A DNA stretch of 64,000 nt, taken from NCBI GenBank assembly GCA_964035775.1, contig OZ038313.1:22880264-22944263 (forward strand), read 5' to 3'. Under the pieces are notes generated by a model. The model was not told the DNA's origin. It did not search any database and worked only from the letters and a program-made list of their open reading frames with translations. This DNA comes from Osedax frankpressi. Its lineage: Eukaryota > Annelida > Polychaeta > Sabellida > Siboglinidae. A program made the translations under genes and the position numbers. Shown here piece after piece: positions 1-15,500 of this stretch (position 1 is the stretch's first letter; each line of letters begins with the position of its first letter).

Positions 1-231
1 TTAAGTACTTACTTGGTATTAAGTACTTACTCGGTATTAAGTACTTACTTGGTATTAAGTACTTACTTGGTATTAAGTACTTACTTGGTATTAAGTACTT
101 ACTTGGTATTAAGTACTTACTTGGTATTAAGTACTTACTTGGTATTAAGTACTTACTTGGTATTAAGTACTTACTTGGTATTAAGTACTTACTTGGTATT
201 AAGTACTTACTTGGTATTAAGTACTGACTAG
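1..231. repeat. 18-bp minisatellite, left edge of window
   Basis: About 12.5 near-perfect copies of an 18-bp unit (TTAAGTACTTACTTGGTA), cut by the window edge. The last copy decays at TACTGACTAG. The open frame through it (repeating LSTYLV) exists only because 18 is a multiple of three. The unit contains ACTTAC, the reverse complement of the donor hexamer GTAAGT. By position it probably lies in an upstream intron of the Rod-like gene, whose first exons are not in the window. Confidence 0.97.
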
Positions 232-979
232 TAGCACTAATTTAGTAGTGGTAGTTGAAAATCTGCTAGATACATATAATGCATACAAAAGATAATAGTT
301 TATTACTTTGATTCCATTTAATTCTTACATTTATTTCGGATACTGTTAACATTATTATAATATTAATATATAATATAATAGTATAATATTAATTTCATTA
401 TTATTAATTATTAATTTATTTCATTTAAATATTATTAATTATTAATTTATTTCATTTAAATATTATTAATTATTAATTTATTTTGTTACTTACTCCATGA
501 ACTGCCCGATTTTATAGCTCCCATAATTAATAGCCCCTATAATTAAAAGAAAATACCATTCTAATTGACTCTAACCTACAACCCAATATCCATTACCATA
601 CTTTAATTCTACTCACAACTCACAACATGCTAATGCTAATTTCGACCTAATATCGACCTGATTTAACCTAATCTTAACCTAATCTTAACCCACTTTAAAT
701 TCTGTCATCATCATATAAGTATTCCCCAATGTTTACCCCTTATATATCTCATCCCACCATTACTCAGTCCAATTACTATCCTATCCCTATACAGTTCCAT
801 TCCAGACCTATATGGTGCATACCCCGGATTATCCTTGACATAAGAACATCCATGCTAATCCTAAGATCCCCGTTACCCTAGCCACATGCTAACCTCCTTA
901 TTTACTTATGCCTAATCCCACCAGTAAACTAACCTCACGTTAAAGCCGTCCGTAATCCATTAACCCCACGTGGCTTCAG
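232..979. other. Non-coding stretch before the first visible Rod exon
   Basis: AT-rich DNA with a 31-bp AT repeat (about 390-484, 2.5 copies). From about 490 to 960 the + strand is very poor in G and rich in C, A and T. I found no exon here, although the Rod N-terminus (about 90 residues in the human protein) must lie upstream of 980. Most likely intron. Confidence 0.5.
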
Positions 980-2672
980 ATACAGACGTTGACGCCTTGA
1001 CTATGACAGAAGATGGATTATTTGCAATTATCGGAGAGAGGGGAGGATTCCTGCACGTGATACACTGTGCTTCCGGGGAGACCATAGCTAAGAGGGTTTG
1101 GCTGGGTGCGGAGATTAATTCTGGTCTAAGTAGTTGTGCGTAGTGTAGGGAGTTATAACCACCGTATTTACAATGTAGGGAGTTATAACCACCGTATTTA
1201 CTATGTAGGGAGTTATAACCACCGTATTTACAATGTAGGGAGTTATAACCACCGTATTTACTATGTAGGTATAGTCGGAATAATTCATGCAAACCGTATG
1301 CTGTTCTTCTGTAGATAACAATATCTGAGAGGGTATGACTCACCAGGGAAGTGAAGTGTTAACGTAGGATGGATTAAGGGCTGGTGCAGTTATGTAAATA
1401 TGGCATGATTGTTTTCTTAGGTTTTATTTTTTTTTGTAATTTCTGAAAGTTTTTTATATTAACAATCGGTAAATAATATTATTTTAAAAATATTGTATAA
1501 AATATAAAGTCCATTTTTAATTAATTAAGAAATTTATAGTACTCTTATAAATAATGATAGTTTCATTATTGATAAAGGAAGTTTAATAAAGGAAGAACAT
1601 TCAATAAATTGAAAATAAATTAAAGAAATTTTCTTTTAAATGAATTATGAATTATTAGTTGACAAATGTTCAAAGAGAATTATGAATACCTTATTTGATT
1701 AATAATTCAAAACACTGATCATGGTCAGATTTAATGTTAAATATATATGTATATGTCACGGTTTATTAGTTAATATTCATTATAAAATATATACTACATG
1801 AATATATAAAATTTGTAATAAAATGTTAAAAATATATTAAATATAACCAATTTAATTTGATTTTAGATTAAATTTATTATAACATTGGAAAAATTAAAAA
1901 AAATGATAACTATAATTGTTATTATATCAAATATAACATAAACTAAAATGTATTATATTATCAAATTCACTATAAAGACATTTAGTTTAACATCAGCATT
2001 GTTCTCGCAAAATGTCAAAATAGTGGAAAAAGATATTGTAATTTATTTACTCCGGATATTTATTTCGGTGAATAAAATAATCAATGTTTGAATAATTAAA
2101 ATAACTAAAACTAAATAGAATAAATGTTATTTAAATAATATAAATAAAAATTAATTTTAATTGTTTTTAATACAATAAGTTAATGATAATTCCTAGAAAT
2201 TTATATATTTACAATTTACATTGATACATTTTTTCTATATAGATATGAAATTTATTTGAACTATAGGCAATATATTTAAAATAATATAGTATTTTAGTTT
2301 AATTATTTTAAAGTACAATTTTCTTTTGATGTATTTATAGATTGTACTATCTCATCCATAATAATATGATGACAATATTGAAAATATATTCAACAAATTA
2401 GATTATCAATGTTTTTTTAATATTAAAATATTTTTTTTAAAGAGTCAATTTTCATAAAAGCAAGGTAATTAACTGAATATATTATAATTATTTTATTCTT
2501 TCATTACCTTTTTATTCAAAAATATATAATATTTGAGAATAAAACAGCGAAAAAAAAGTAAAAAAATTTTTATTCATAAAACCAAACTTCCATGGAATGC
2601 CTAATTTAAAATAAATTATAATACAATAAACTAAATAATAAACAATGTTAAACTAAATAATTTAGTCATCAT

Positions 2673-2724
<52 letters not shown>

Positions 2725-5700
2725 TATTAGTGATGATATATTATCACACAGAAATTACCGATCAATCAAATGCACAGTGATAGTACTTCTATATTGGATA
2801 TCAAGACTATCAAAGATGAAGATGGTTTATATAGTTTTCTCTTTCAATATATGTTCTATGAATAATCATCATTCCAATCTCTCCATTATGTTTGTTAATA
2901 TGTTTTTCTATTCTAGAGTTGATATTCTTTTCATTTTGAATTGTGAATTATAATTAGAAATAATTGGTATTTATTTTGATAAGTTCTGTATATAAATAAT
3001 AAAGCTGTACAACTCATTGATTGTCATATTAAAGTAAGGTCTAGAGCTAATAGTAATTTGTTTTAGTATCACAGCATAACCTTATTATTTAGTATTATTC
3101 TATGTTTACTTATGCTTTAATCTAATGTTATCTTATCATTATAATCTTCATTATATATCTTACCTTTATTATATTAGATCCTTATCTATTTTAACTTATA
3201 GTATTATATTATATTTATCTTATAGAATTATCTAATCTTAATTATTGCTATATTATCTATTTCTCCTAAAAATAATATATTAATATATCTTTTGCCTTCC
3301 TTTAGGCTCAAGTCGTGTTTTTATCCTGCTTGGCAACTCGACGATGATTGTAATTACTAAAATTCTTTTGGATGAGATCGAGGACGGTTAAATTACAATA
3401 CTAACATTTAAAACCTAAGACTAGAAAAATATTGTTTTTTAATGTATTAGATATGAAATATATAATATGATAAAGGTATGGATTAATAGTTTGCTAAAAT
3501 AGATTTTAAATGAGATATTTTTAAAGGAAAGCCAATTCAAACTTTATATTAAAGTATATATCTAATTTTTCCATATCGTTCCTAAAAAAAATAGGTTTTT
3601 TTATATGTATCATAATTATTTGGTCTTTATTTTATAAATGAAAGATTATAAAAAATAAGAATCATTTTTGTAAAGAATGATATAACGCTTTATCTTTTAC
3701 AGATTTTTAATATTACAGATTACATATATTTTAATATCAAAGATAATTTTGATATAATTTATTGTTGATTATTAAAATCCCACACTACTGCACATATTCG
3801 GAGATTATGCCCTACCACTTTAAATTGAATTCCACGCCTAAACCCTATCCTCCTGTAACTCAATACCCATGTGTAGCCCCACTCATGCACCACTCGCGCC
3901 CCACTCACGCCCCACTCACGCCCCACTTGCGCCCCACTCACGCCCCACTCACGCCCCACTCACCGCCTACCCCGCACGTCCAGCCTTTCAGAACGACTCG
4001 ACCTCCGCCGTAGAAAATCTCATTACCAACTTATCCATCGCTAAAGTGGATTTAAACTCCGGTTGCGTTGGCTGTCGAGTCTTGGCCTTCACGACGCCCG
4101 ATGACTCTACGGACTTCATCTGCGTGGTTAGTGGCTGCGTGGTTAGTGGCCGCGTGGTTAGTGGCTGCGGGGCCCGTAGTTCTTGGCGTATATGTCTGGG
4201 CACTGTGTTTGCTGCGGACCCGCTGGAAGGCTACGCGGTGAGTTCGCCCGTACTTATAACTGTATACGCGTGCATTTGACGTGTTAATATACATTGCCTA
4301 CGGTACGTGCCCCAACAATTCGCCTGCCTAACCCATAACTCCGCCCGTGCCGCTACAAACCCCGTTTTACGTCCCCGCATATCGCCGACCCCGCCTCGCG
4401 CCCCACTAACTCTGCCAACGATGCTAAGCTATCTAATTGCCACCTGTTGCCAGGGCAATGCTGCCTGCGGTCTCACCAGATGGCAGCAGGATGAGGATAC
4501 GAATGCCTACGTATGCTCTGCCTCCTCATTACTTTTCGGTTAGCTATTCTTTACTCTTCTTTCATACAATGTCTAGCCCGGATTCGATATCACTACGGTT
4601 TCATATTTCACTCCAGTTCGCTTATCTCCCAACTACAGTTCAAAGCCTCTCCTAACCCCGGACCAATATAAGCCCATTCTTCTTATCCCAGTAATCCTTC
4701 GATACAGATCTATCCTACGCTTAATTCCCTCTTAATAGAACTGCATCCCCATACATCACTTCCACTTAAAAGCATATTTTAAAATTAAAATACTAATTGA
4801 AAATAATTACACAAATATGTTATTACACTAAATCAAATTAAACTTTCCAAAATTTTATTAAAACCTTAAAAAGATCTAAACTTTTTTTTTGTTTCTATAG
4901 TTTTTATTATCTTATTTATTTATTTTTTTCTAGAAAAGATATAATATGTTAACAAAATTGTAATAACAAAAACTGTGATTATGATGTTGATATAAAGATA
5001 TAATTAGTAATTATCAAAAATTGGCAGTAAATTTATATTTTTTGTATTAATTTCTAGAAAATAATTATTATAACTATTTATATTCATATTATTTATTATT
5101 ATTATTATTTACTAAATAATAATAAGCAATAATTATCAAAATTTAATAACAATTTTTTTTCTTCTGTTCTCATTTTCTATGGAATATTTTATAATACTTT
5201 TTCTTGTAAATTAATGAATTTACCATGCAAAATTTTTAATAATTTCATTTACTGAATAATTGGTTAAACTTAAAAATTTTGAAAAAAACTCTGTGTATTA
5301 TATTATACTTTATATTTGTAATATTTTAATATATAAATATTTTGAAAAATTGGCAACATTTATTCAATTTTAATCATTCTTTAATGTGACTAGAGATATT
5401 TGTATAACACAAATTATATCCGCATGTTAACACACGATTTCAGATGACAATGTCACACTGGTGAAGATTCTGCCGTTGAACTGCCAATATGTAATATGCA
5501 AAGATTCCCAGGTCGGTGCAAACAGCAATTCGAAGTCGAACTAGCTAATAAAGCAGCATTATATTCAATTGTTTAAAGGAATTTGTAGCCAATTTATGTA
5601 TTTTATTGTAATTCTAATTGTTAATGTAATATTGTATTTGTAGGGTAGATTGTCCATGTATAACTCTCTGATGCTCTGCCAAACCAAAATCTGGTCAGAA

Positions 5701-6576
5701 ATTATGGTAGAGAATGTGCTGATCAGAATGGAGAATGGAAACCTGCTATCACAGTTACACTCACTCACTCACTCACACATTCACTCACTCACTCACTCAC
5801 TCATACATTCACTCACTCACTCACTCACTCACTCACTCACTCACTCACTCACTCACACATTCACTCACTCACTTACTCACTCACTCACTCACTCACTCAC
5901 TCACTCACTCACTCACTCACTCACACATTCACTCACTCACTCACTCACACATTCACTCACTTATTCACTCACTCACTCACTCACTCACTCACTCACTCAC
6001 TCACTCACTCACACACTCACTCCCTCACTCACTCCCTCACTCACTCACTCACTCACACACTCACTCACTCACTCATACTTACCCTCACCCACACACCTCT
6101 CCATTTACTTCACTACACAGCGACTGGAAAAGTGTCCATTTTGTGACTACAACACAAGTGCTTAATAAAAACACTGTGGATTTGACAATCTTGGCTCCGT
6201 TCTGCACAGACATTGATCCAATCCGTTACACGGTGAAATTGAATTCCTACGTTCGACTCACAGAAACATTACCAACCGAGGTTATTTTATTGCATAGGTT
6301 ATTCGATTATACTCTATTAATATTCTATATTAATACATAGACTCTATGCTTTATAATAAAATAAAAGTGAATTAATCAATACTATTTATATTAAATTTTA
6401 ATATAAAACACTTATTTTAATTTAAAACACAAATTCTTGATAATCTTATATTAAAATAGTAGAATATTTTATGGTGTTAATAGAAATCTGTAAACACTAC
6501 CTAAATATCATTATAATTAGTATTTCTCTACAGGAATTGATTTATATTGTGGAATCTGGGAGTAAAATTGACGGAG
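980..6576 (+). CDS. KNTC1: Rod exons 1-9: N-terminal beta-propeller
   Basis: Exons: 980-1139, 2778-2824, 3306-3386, 3984-4126, 4454-4538, 5444-5511, 5644-5753, 6121-6280, 6534-6576. Joined, they read as WD-like beta strands: [20 protein letters not shown], then [35 protein letters not shown], and [11 protein letters not shown]. This is the region that binds Zwilch in the known complex. Exon 1 runs past a possible donor at 1096 and uses GTAGTG at 1140, because only that end gives the phase exon 2 needs. Exon 4 ends at the first of three identical donors. Exon 9 has two possible donors (6577 or the GTAATC about 15 bases later); only the first fits the phase of exon 10. The start codon is not in the window. 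Confidence 0.85.
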
Positions 6577-9500
6577 GTGGAGATAAAAGGTAATCAAGGT
6601 CATTCTGATCAATACTCTTTTCAATTGATCACATTTAACATAAAGTAACTAATCTGAAAAAATACTTTTTTTTTATATATTACATTGTTTCATAATATAT
6701 AATTAATATATAATTAATATATAATTAATATATAATTAATATATAATTAATATATAATTAATATATAATTAATATATAATTAATATATAATTAATATATA
6801 ATTAATATATAATTAATATATAATTAATATATAATTAATATATAATTAATATATAATTAATATATAATTAATATATAATTAATATATAATTAATATATAA
6901 TTAATATATAATTAATATATATAATTAGTATTACAGTGATTAACGTAGAATTTGGTTTTATCATTAATCAGTGCAGTATAATAGTCATTTCTTATGTACA
7001 AATAGCATAGCATTTCTGTAGGCACATTGTCTAATATCAATATCGCTACATCGTTTGCAACTTATTTCAGCAAATATTCAACTCTTCGTCTGAGAGTCTT
7101 GAGTGAAGCCGTACCAGAATACAAGTTAGTTTTCTCGCGACATATCTGCGAATGTCATCCCAACACGTTGGCGCATTGCATTACGCGATTTTATAGTTTA
7201 TCCTCGGAAACACCCCGTACGTCGTTATAACGCCTTCTTCATACTTCCCAACGACTCCATCAGACTTCTAAGATTGATAAACAAGAATAAGTTCGAAGAG
7301 GCTCAACAATTTTGCAATACGTACAAACTGGACATGACGGTTTAAATTACAAATTTATTACTCATAACTGCTTATAGTACATTTGTCTAACCCGAATCTA
7401 GTGCCACTCTAACTTCCGACATTAACTCCGTAACCTAGTTCTCTCTCTATCGCGCTTCCCCTAATCGCTCAGGTGTTCTATGGATCCAAGTCTAACTACT
7501 TGCTGCAAAGTTTAATTAATCCGTTGCTAGATGAAAGTGAAGCTGCGGATATATTCGATCAGCTCAAACTGTGCTTGGATAATATTGAGGTTTTTTTTTA
7601 CATCAGTTTATTTATATTGGGGCATTTCTGACATTTTAATTGAATTGACCAAAAAACAGCAATCTCTACATTTCGTAATCTAATTTTACGATAAAAAAAT
7701 TTATTTAAAATAACTTCAAATATAACTAACTTATTAAACTTATTAAACTGGTAGATATATTGTCATACAATGAGATTTGAATTAACTAGACAATTCAAAT
7801 ATTCTAGACTAAGTATTTATCAACAAATGTAATTGAAGTACTTTATATTGTGCATACTTTAAGTTGTCTAATTTTAACTTTTTAATATTTAACTGATTTT
7901 TTTTATGATATATTAAAAATATTTATATGAAATTTCAAATATACGTAGGTTGCATTTCCTTTGTAAAATTACTTTCACATTCATACTGGACATACTGGAC
8001 ATACTGGACATACTGGACATACTGGATATACTGGACATACTGGACATACTGGACATACTAGACATACTGAACATACTGAACATACTGAACATACTGGACA
8101 TACTGAACATACTGGACATACTGTATATACTGGACATACTGGACATACTGGACATACTGAACATACTGGACATACTGGACATACTGGACATACTGGACAT
8201 ACTGAACATACTAGACATACTGAACATACTGAATCATAACACACCTTACATATATTTACTTTATATTATTACATTATATTACCAATACATTATATCAACT
8301 ATAATATTAGTTGTTTGTTAGTTTTATCTATATTGGCATACATATGTAAAGCTATTTTATGTATATTATATTATTACAATAGTACATATTATTACAATAG
8401 TGCATATTATCTGGTATTTCTATTTTGGACTATAATTTAAATTAATTCACATTTTGGTTCCACAGAATTTGTCGGCTATTGCAAACCTTTGTATACACGC
8501 ATTTGTGCCATTCTTGCGAATTTATAGTAATTTGCTCTTGTATGCTGAGAATAGGGTTAGTGGTATATGGGTTTGGGTGTATTGGTCTAGGGATAAAGCA
8601 ATATTCTAGGTATATGGAATTGGTCTAGGATTTGTGGAAAAGTTCTAAGATTAGAGGGTTAATTATGATAGCTCTAGGAATAGTTGAATAGCTTTGTAGT
8701 TGGAGGTATAAACTTTTAAATAAAACATTTCTCCCGATGATCCGAGATATGCAACCAAGCCTAAGTTTGCTTTGTTTTGTCATAAAGATGGCGAAAGAAA
8801 AGAATGTTTCTATGGTGAAACTTTTGAATAAAATCCTGAGAAAAAGACAGTTACTTGCTACTTTCATTCTGATAAACAAGGGAAATGCATTTAGGTTAAT
8901 AAATTAATAATGTCATGGCAATTAGATTGCATTTTATCATTGTATAAACTATTGTCAATATTTTCATGTTATCCTGTTTTAACTAATGTTAAACTATATT
9001 AATATTAAACTATATTAATGTTAAACTATATTAATGTTAAACTATATTAATGTTAAACTATATTAATGTTAAACTATATTAATGTTAAACTATATTAATG
9101 TTAAACTATATTAATGTTAAACTATATTAATGTTAAACTATATTAATGTTAAACTATATTAATGTTAAACTATATTAATGTTAAACTATATTAATGTTAA
9201 ACTATATTAATGTTAAACTATATTAATGTTAAACTATATTAATGTTAAACTATATTAATGTTAAACTATATTAATGTTAAACTATATTAATGTTAGACTA
9301 TATTAATGTTAAACTATATTAATGTTAAACTATATTAATGTTAAACTATATTAATGTTAAACTATATTAATGTTAAACTATATTAATGTTAGAGTTTAGT
9401 TTTATAACAATTTCAATAATTTGGCATTTTTCCAGTGTTTCAAATTGGGATGAGTTCATTTCATCGAATCTCATTAAGAAATGTTGTGATTTACTGCAAA

Positions 9501-12500
9501 CGGATTTTGATATCGGAGCAAGTCTTTTTATTCGCCACCAGGTTGAGTTTTGAATTATTAACACCAATAATAATTGTCAATCTAGGTAACCTCTATTATT
9601 GGACCTTCTGGCTTTCTACGTTTTATATATTTTCATTTGATCTCAACATCTGCTGATAATATTATGCTAAAACTTATCCTATTAATGGCCAGTGCTCTTT
9701 AGCCATTTGATTCATGCTAAATAGCTTTACACTCCTCTCTGATCTAATACCCCGATGCCACCTTACACCTTACACCTCTATACGACCTTACACCTCTATA
9801 CGACCTTACACCTCTATACGACCTTACACCTCTATACGACCTTACACCTCTATACGACCTTACACCTCTATACGACCTTACACCTCTATACGACCTTACA
9901 CCTCTATACGACCTTACACCTCTATACGACCTTACACCTCTATACGACCTTACACCTCTATACGACCTTAAACCTCTATACGACCTTACACCTCTATACG
10001 ACCTTACACCTCTATACGACCTTACACCTCTATACGACATTACTCCTCTATACGACCTTAACCTCTATACGACCTTACACCTCTATACGACCTTACACCT
10101 CTATACGACCTTACACCTCTATACGACCTTACACCTCTATACGACCTTACACCTCTATACGACCTTACACCTCTATACGACCTTACACCTCTATACGACC
10201 TTACACCTATATACGACCTTACACCTCTATACGACCTTACACCTCTATACGACCTTACACCTCTATACGACCTTACACCCCTATACGACCTTACACCTCT
10301 ATACGACCTTACACCTCTATACGACCTTACCCCTCTATACGACCTTACACCTCTATACGACCTTACACCTCTATATGACCTTACACCTCTATACGACCTT
10401 ACACCGCTATACGACCTTACCCTCTATACGATCTTACACCTCTATACGGCCTTACCCTCTATACGACCTTACACCTCTATACGACCTTACACCTCTATAC
10501 GACCTTACACCTCTATACGACCTTACACCTCTATACGACCTTACCCCTCTATACGACCTTACACCTCTATACGACCTTACACCTCTATACGACCTTACAC
10601 CTCTATACGACCTTACACCTCTATACGACATTACCCCTCTATACGACCTTACACCTCTATACGACCTTACACCTCTATACGACCTTAACCTCTATACGAC
10701 CTTACACCTCTATACGACCTTACACCTCTATACGACCTTACACCTCTATACGACCTTACACCTCTATACGACCTTACCCCTCTATACGACCTTACACCTC
10801 TATACGACCTTACACCTCTATACGACCTTAGCCTCTATACGACCTTACCCCTCTATACGACCTTACACCTATATACGACCTTACACCTCTATACGACCTT
10901 ACCCCTCTATACGACCTTACCCCTCTATACGACCTTACACCTCTATACGACCTTACACCTCTATACGACCTTACACCTCTATACGACCTTAACCTCTATA
11001 TGACCTTACCCTCTATACGACCTTACACCTCTATACGACCTTACACCTCTATACGACCTTAACCTCTATACGACCTTACACCTCTATACGACCTTACACC
11101 TCTATACGACCTTACACCTCTATACGACCTTAACCTCTATACGACCTTACCCTCTATACGATCTTACCCTCTATACGATCTTACACCGCTATACGACCTT
11201 AACCTCTATATGACCTTACCCTCTATATGACCTTACCCTCTATATGACCTTACACCTCTATACGACCTTACACCTCTATACGACCTTAACCTCTATACGA
11301 TCTTACACCTCTATACGACCTTACACCTCTATACGACCTTAACCTCTATACGACCTTACCCTCTATACGATCTTACACCGCTATACGACCTTACACCTTT
11401 ATACGACCTTAACCTCTATACGACCTTACCCTCTATACAATCTTACACCGCTATACGACCTTACACCTCTATACGACCTTAACCTCTATACGACCTTACC
11501 CTCTATACGATCTTACACCGCTATACGACCTTACCCTCTATACGACCTTACACCTCTATACGACCTTAACCTCTATATGACCTTACCCTCCTATAAAGAA
11601 TGACTTCCTCTTGTCGACCCCTATCGTCGAGCCCTCGCGGATCATTGAAGCGCTGACTTCAGTTATCTCTTTCGAAATCGTTATCGTCAACTTGAAGCCA
11701 TTTATCTGCGAGCTGATTTCATTTGCAGTGCATAACTGCCTCGACTATATGGTAGGTGTGAATACATGGTAGGTGTGAATACATGGTAATTGTGAATACA
11801 TGGTAATTGTGAATACATGGCATGTGTGAATATATGGTAATTGTGAATACATGGGATCTGTAAGTACATGGTAATTGTGAATACGTTGTAATTGTGAATA
11901 CATGGTATCTGTGAGTACATGGTATGTGTGAATACATAGTATGATGAATACATGGTATACGTGAATACATGGTATCTGTGAGTACATGGTAATTGTGAAT
12001 ACATGGTAATTGTAAATAAATGGTATGTGTGAATACATGATATCTGTTAGTACATGGTAATTGTGAATTTTTAGACATTCTGGTAATGTAATTATTAGGT
12101 ATATTATTGAATATATAACGACTTTGATTATTTTTGAAGTACAAACAGTTTTTAAATGATATTATAATTTTCTATAAAAATTTTATGAACACATAAATAT
12201 GATTAAAAAAATAATAGTTTTAATTTTGAATTTAATATTTAAATTAGCATATATTTAAATAAATTGATGTATTGCTGTAAAATTAATATTGTATATAAAG
12301 ATGAAATTTGTTCATATTATTTTTATATATTACAATAATTTTAGATTTATAAATTTCAGATTAATCATAGATAAAATAGTAATCATAAATATATTCCTAG
12401 TACTGAGCTTACCATAGCTTAAAAATGTTTTTCATTGTTCAATTAGTTAAGTTAATCAGAATTAAATTCATAATTCTGTTATATAAGAGTAATAACATAT

Positions 12501-15500
12501 ATCAAATTAATATAATGAATAGTTCAATTTATTATCTCATTTGTTAATATAAATATGTATGATTTTTATAATTATTTTGTATTATCTCTAAAATTTAATA
12601 ATTATACTAATACAATTTTGAAAGCCTCTCTTCTTTAAGTGGATTACTGATAGATGCAAAGATTACCTTATAAATGATCCGGTATGTTACCAGTAAATAG
12701 ACTCTAATTAAATTATAGTACGATTAAATCATACTATAAATATATTATATTATAATTGTAATATATAATAATCTATTGTATTCATGAAAGTAAACCTATT
12801 ATATCTTTAATATCCGAAATCATAGGAACATTTTCCAGCCAATGCTCTCGAATTCAGTAATATACCAGTTCTTTGGAATCCACCAGATATTGAAAGTATT
12901 GAATACGGCATCCAAGTTTCTATCCAAAGAGCAAAGGTAGTTTAGCTATTTAATTGAAAACTTTATAATCTAAATAAGACTGAACGTATGTAAGGAGATG
13001 TGATATCAGAATCAGGTTGGCATTTAGAAGTTGTATATTATAGTAATTATTTTCAAATCAGGTGGACGACGAAAGCAAACATTTTGAGGCCCTAGAATTG
13101 TATGTATGCGATATAAAGCGATTTGCAGAGACTCGAATTCAAATGAACAATCCCAACCTCACCTGGACTGAGTTCATCGATCTCGTTAATACATCTTATA
13201 TTGATTTTATAATGTTTTTTGTATAAATTCATAGTGTTTTTAAAAAAAGTGATTTATATATATTATAATTTTATAATTTATATTCATTATAATTAATTAT
13301 TTTTCGTTAATTTATAGGAAAAAAAACAGGAGCTCGAGGATAAAACAAATAGGTATTAAATTGTGTTGAATTTGTGTTACATTTGTGTTGAATTTGTGTT
13401 ACATTTGTGTTACATTTGTGTTACATTTGTGTTACATTTGTGTTACATTTGTGTTACATTTGTGTTACATTTGTGTTACATTTGTGTTACATTTGTGTTA
13501 CATTTGTGTTACATTTGTGTGCATTTGTGTTGCATTTGTGTTACATTTGTGTTACATTTGTGTTACATTTGTGTTACATTTGTGTTACATTTGTGTTACA
13601 TTTGTGTTACATTTGTGTTACATTTGTGTTACATTTGTGTTACATTTGTGTTGCATTTGTGTTGCATTTGTGTTGCATTTCAACATCATTTAATACATAT
13701 ATAGAAAATCTATTTAAATACTTTTCATTGTGTGAATATCTAAAGTCAATTAATTGCACCTACATTTCAGTGAGCAAATTGACGAAGCTATACGCAAACG
13801 AAATGAAATCCTCGTACGCTATAACGCATCCGGCTACATCTTGAACTCCACCACCGACTACAAGGTAAGCAACGTGGTGCACTGCATTGCCAATTATTGG
13901 TGTAGATCTGTAAACCTAGATTATTATATAACATTTTTCAATAAATTCGTTTGTAAATTGGAAACAAAGTCGAAGATTATGTAGGTACAATTTATAATTT
14001 TATATAATCTACCCGTCTCTTTATTACGGCTCACATTGAATCTCACCTTTTACCTTTACGCGCCGTAATCTATAAAGCTCCACGCGAGTGCTAAGTTCAC
14101 CTTTGACCCCGCTTCTCTAACCCCGCACGCCTCCGCAGAACCTCATCGTCTACATCGTTAGAGACGTCGTCAACCGAACGGTGATCGAGGATGCCATGTT
14201 CATTTCGCAATTGATTAAGACATTGCCGGCCGGTCTCGTATATATCGAACGCGTCAATTTCCTCATCGAGACCTCGAAGGTTGTTTTCATTGCGAACATG
14301 GGAGCGTAGGAATTCCCTGCGGTTGTAGTGAAATAGAAATGAGGGAAGAGGGCGGGTGTGATTGGTTGGCATTTTAGACGCCAAGGAGATTGTTAGGAAT
14401 TGTGTATATTGTAGTGGACCTTAAAGTTCGTGGTGAACTGTAAAGGGTTGTAGTATAGAATTCGAATTTACCAAGTAATTTTAGGGTTGTTATAAATTGT
14501 AATAGATTGAAAGAGAGTGGTGGAAGTTATTATATATCTTCTGCTCATTTAATCGTGTTCAAGTCCTAAAATATTACCAGTGGTATTATTATATCTTAAT
14601 TTGAAATTTTAATTTAATGATATTAATATCTTAATTTAAAATCTTCATTACTACTAGTTTGAAGAGGCTCTGGAGATTTTCAATGAATGCAGTACTTCTA
14701 CTAAGGAATACATCATTATATTGGTTAGTTAATTACTATTTTAATTACTATTTTACATTTTAGTTATATATTAATGAATATTGAATTTTTAAAATTTGAA
14801 AAATGTAATTATTTTTTATTAAATCAATTTTCTTTATAAGCTTTCATTTATTAATTACATCAAATAATATGCAGCTTTTGAGAAAATGCAAAACTACAAT
14901 AAAAAAATTGAATTCTTGTATAGAAAATTCTATGTCTGATAAGGTTTTTTGATTTAATTTAGTCAATAATTAACACTAGTAATATAATATATTAAAAATA
15001 TATTATTATATTATTACTTATAATAATTTAAATTAGTATCGTATTTAATATTGAGTTTGATAATATTATTTATTAATTAACAATCGCTGCCACAAAATTA
15101 AATATTTATTACGTGATTTATATATATTTTAGATATATAAGGAAAGATTCTACCGTGACATTCCTTTTGCTATACGATTAATTCACTATGTCAAACTGAG
15201 ATACTCTTCTGAAATAGGTTTTTATCGTTGTATTTTATCACTATTGACATCAAACTGCTAAAGGATAAAACATATTTTCATTAAATATATATAAATTACT
15301 GTTTGGATATTTTCTATAAAGTTATATAACATTTTTATAGAATTTCTCGTGAAATAGTGTTTTAAAATTCATATGTAAAAATTTATATAAATTTTGTAAA
15401 ACTTTATCAATAATTCATTTATATATTAAATCAATTATGTTCCATGTTGTAAAGCATTGCATATAACAATTATTAATGCCCAAAAATATGTTCGAAATAA

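Noticed and set aside
1-231. Telomeric repeat or CRISPR-like array
   Set aside because: The 18-bp unit is not a telomere motif, has no spacers, and the genome is eukaryotic with split genes.
5735-6340. Long THSLTHSL open frames
   Set aside because: Artefact of the CACT array; only 5644-5753 and 6121-6280 are real exons and they splice in phase across it.
9744-10992. SIRPYT and LYTTLH repeat proteins
   Set aside because: 18-bp period array inside Rod intron 15.
14097-14384. 95-codon - strand frame
   Set aside because: Shadow of Rod exon 22 (14139-14279), whose + frame joins neighbours in phase.
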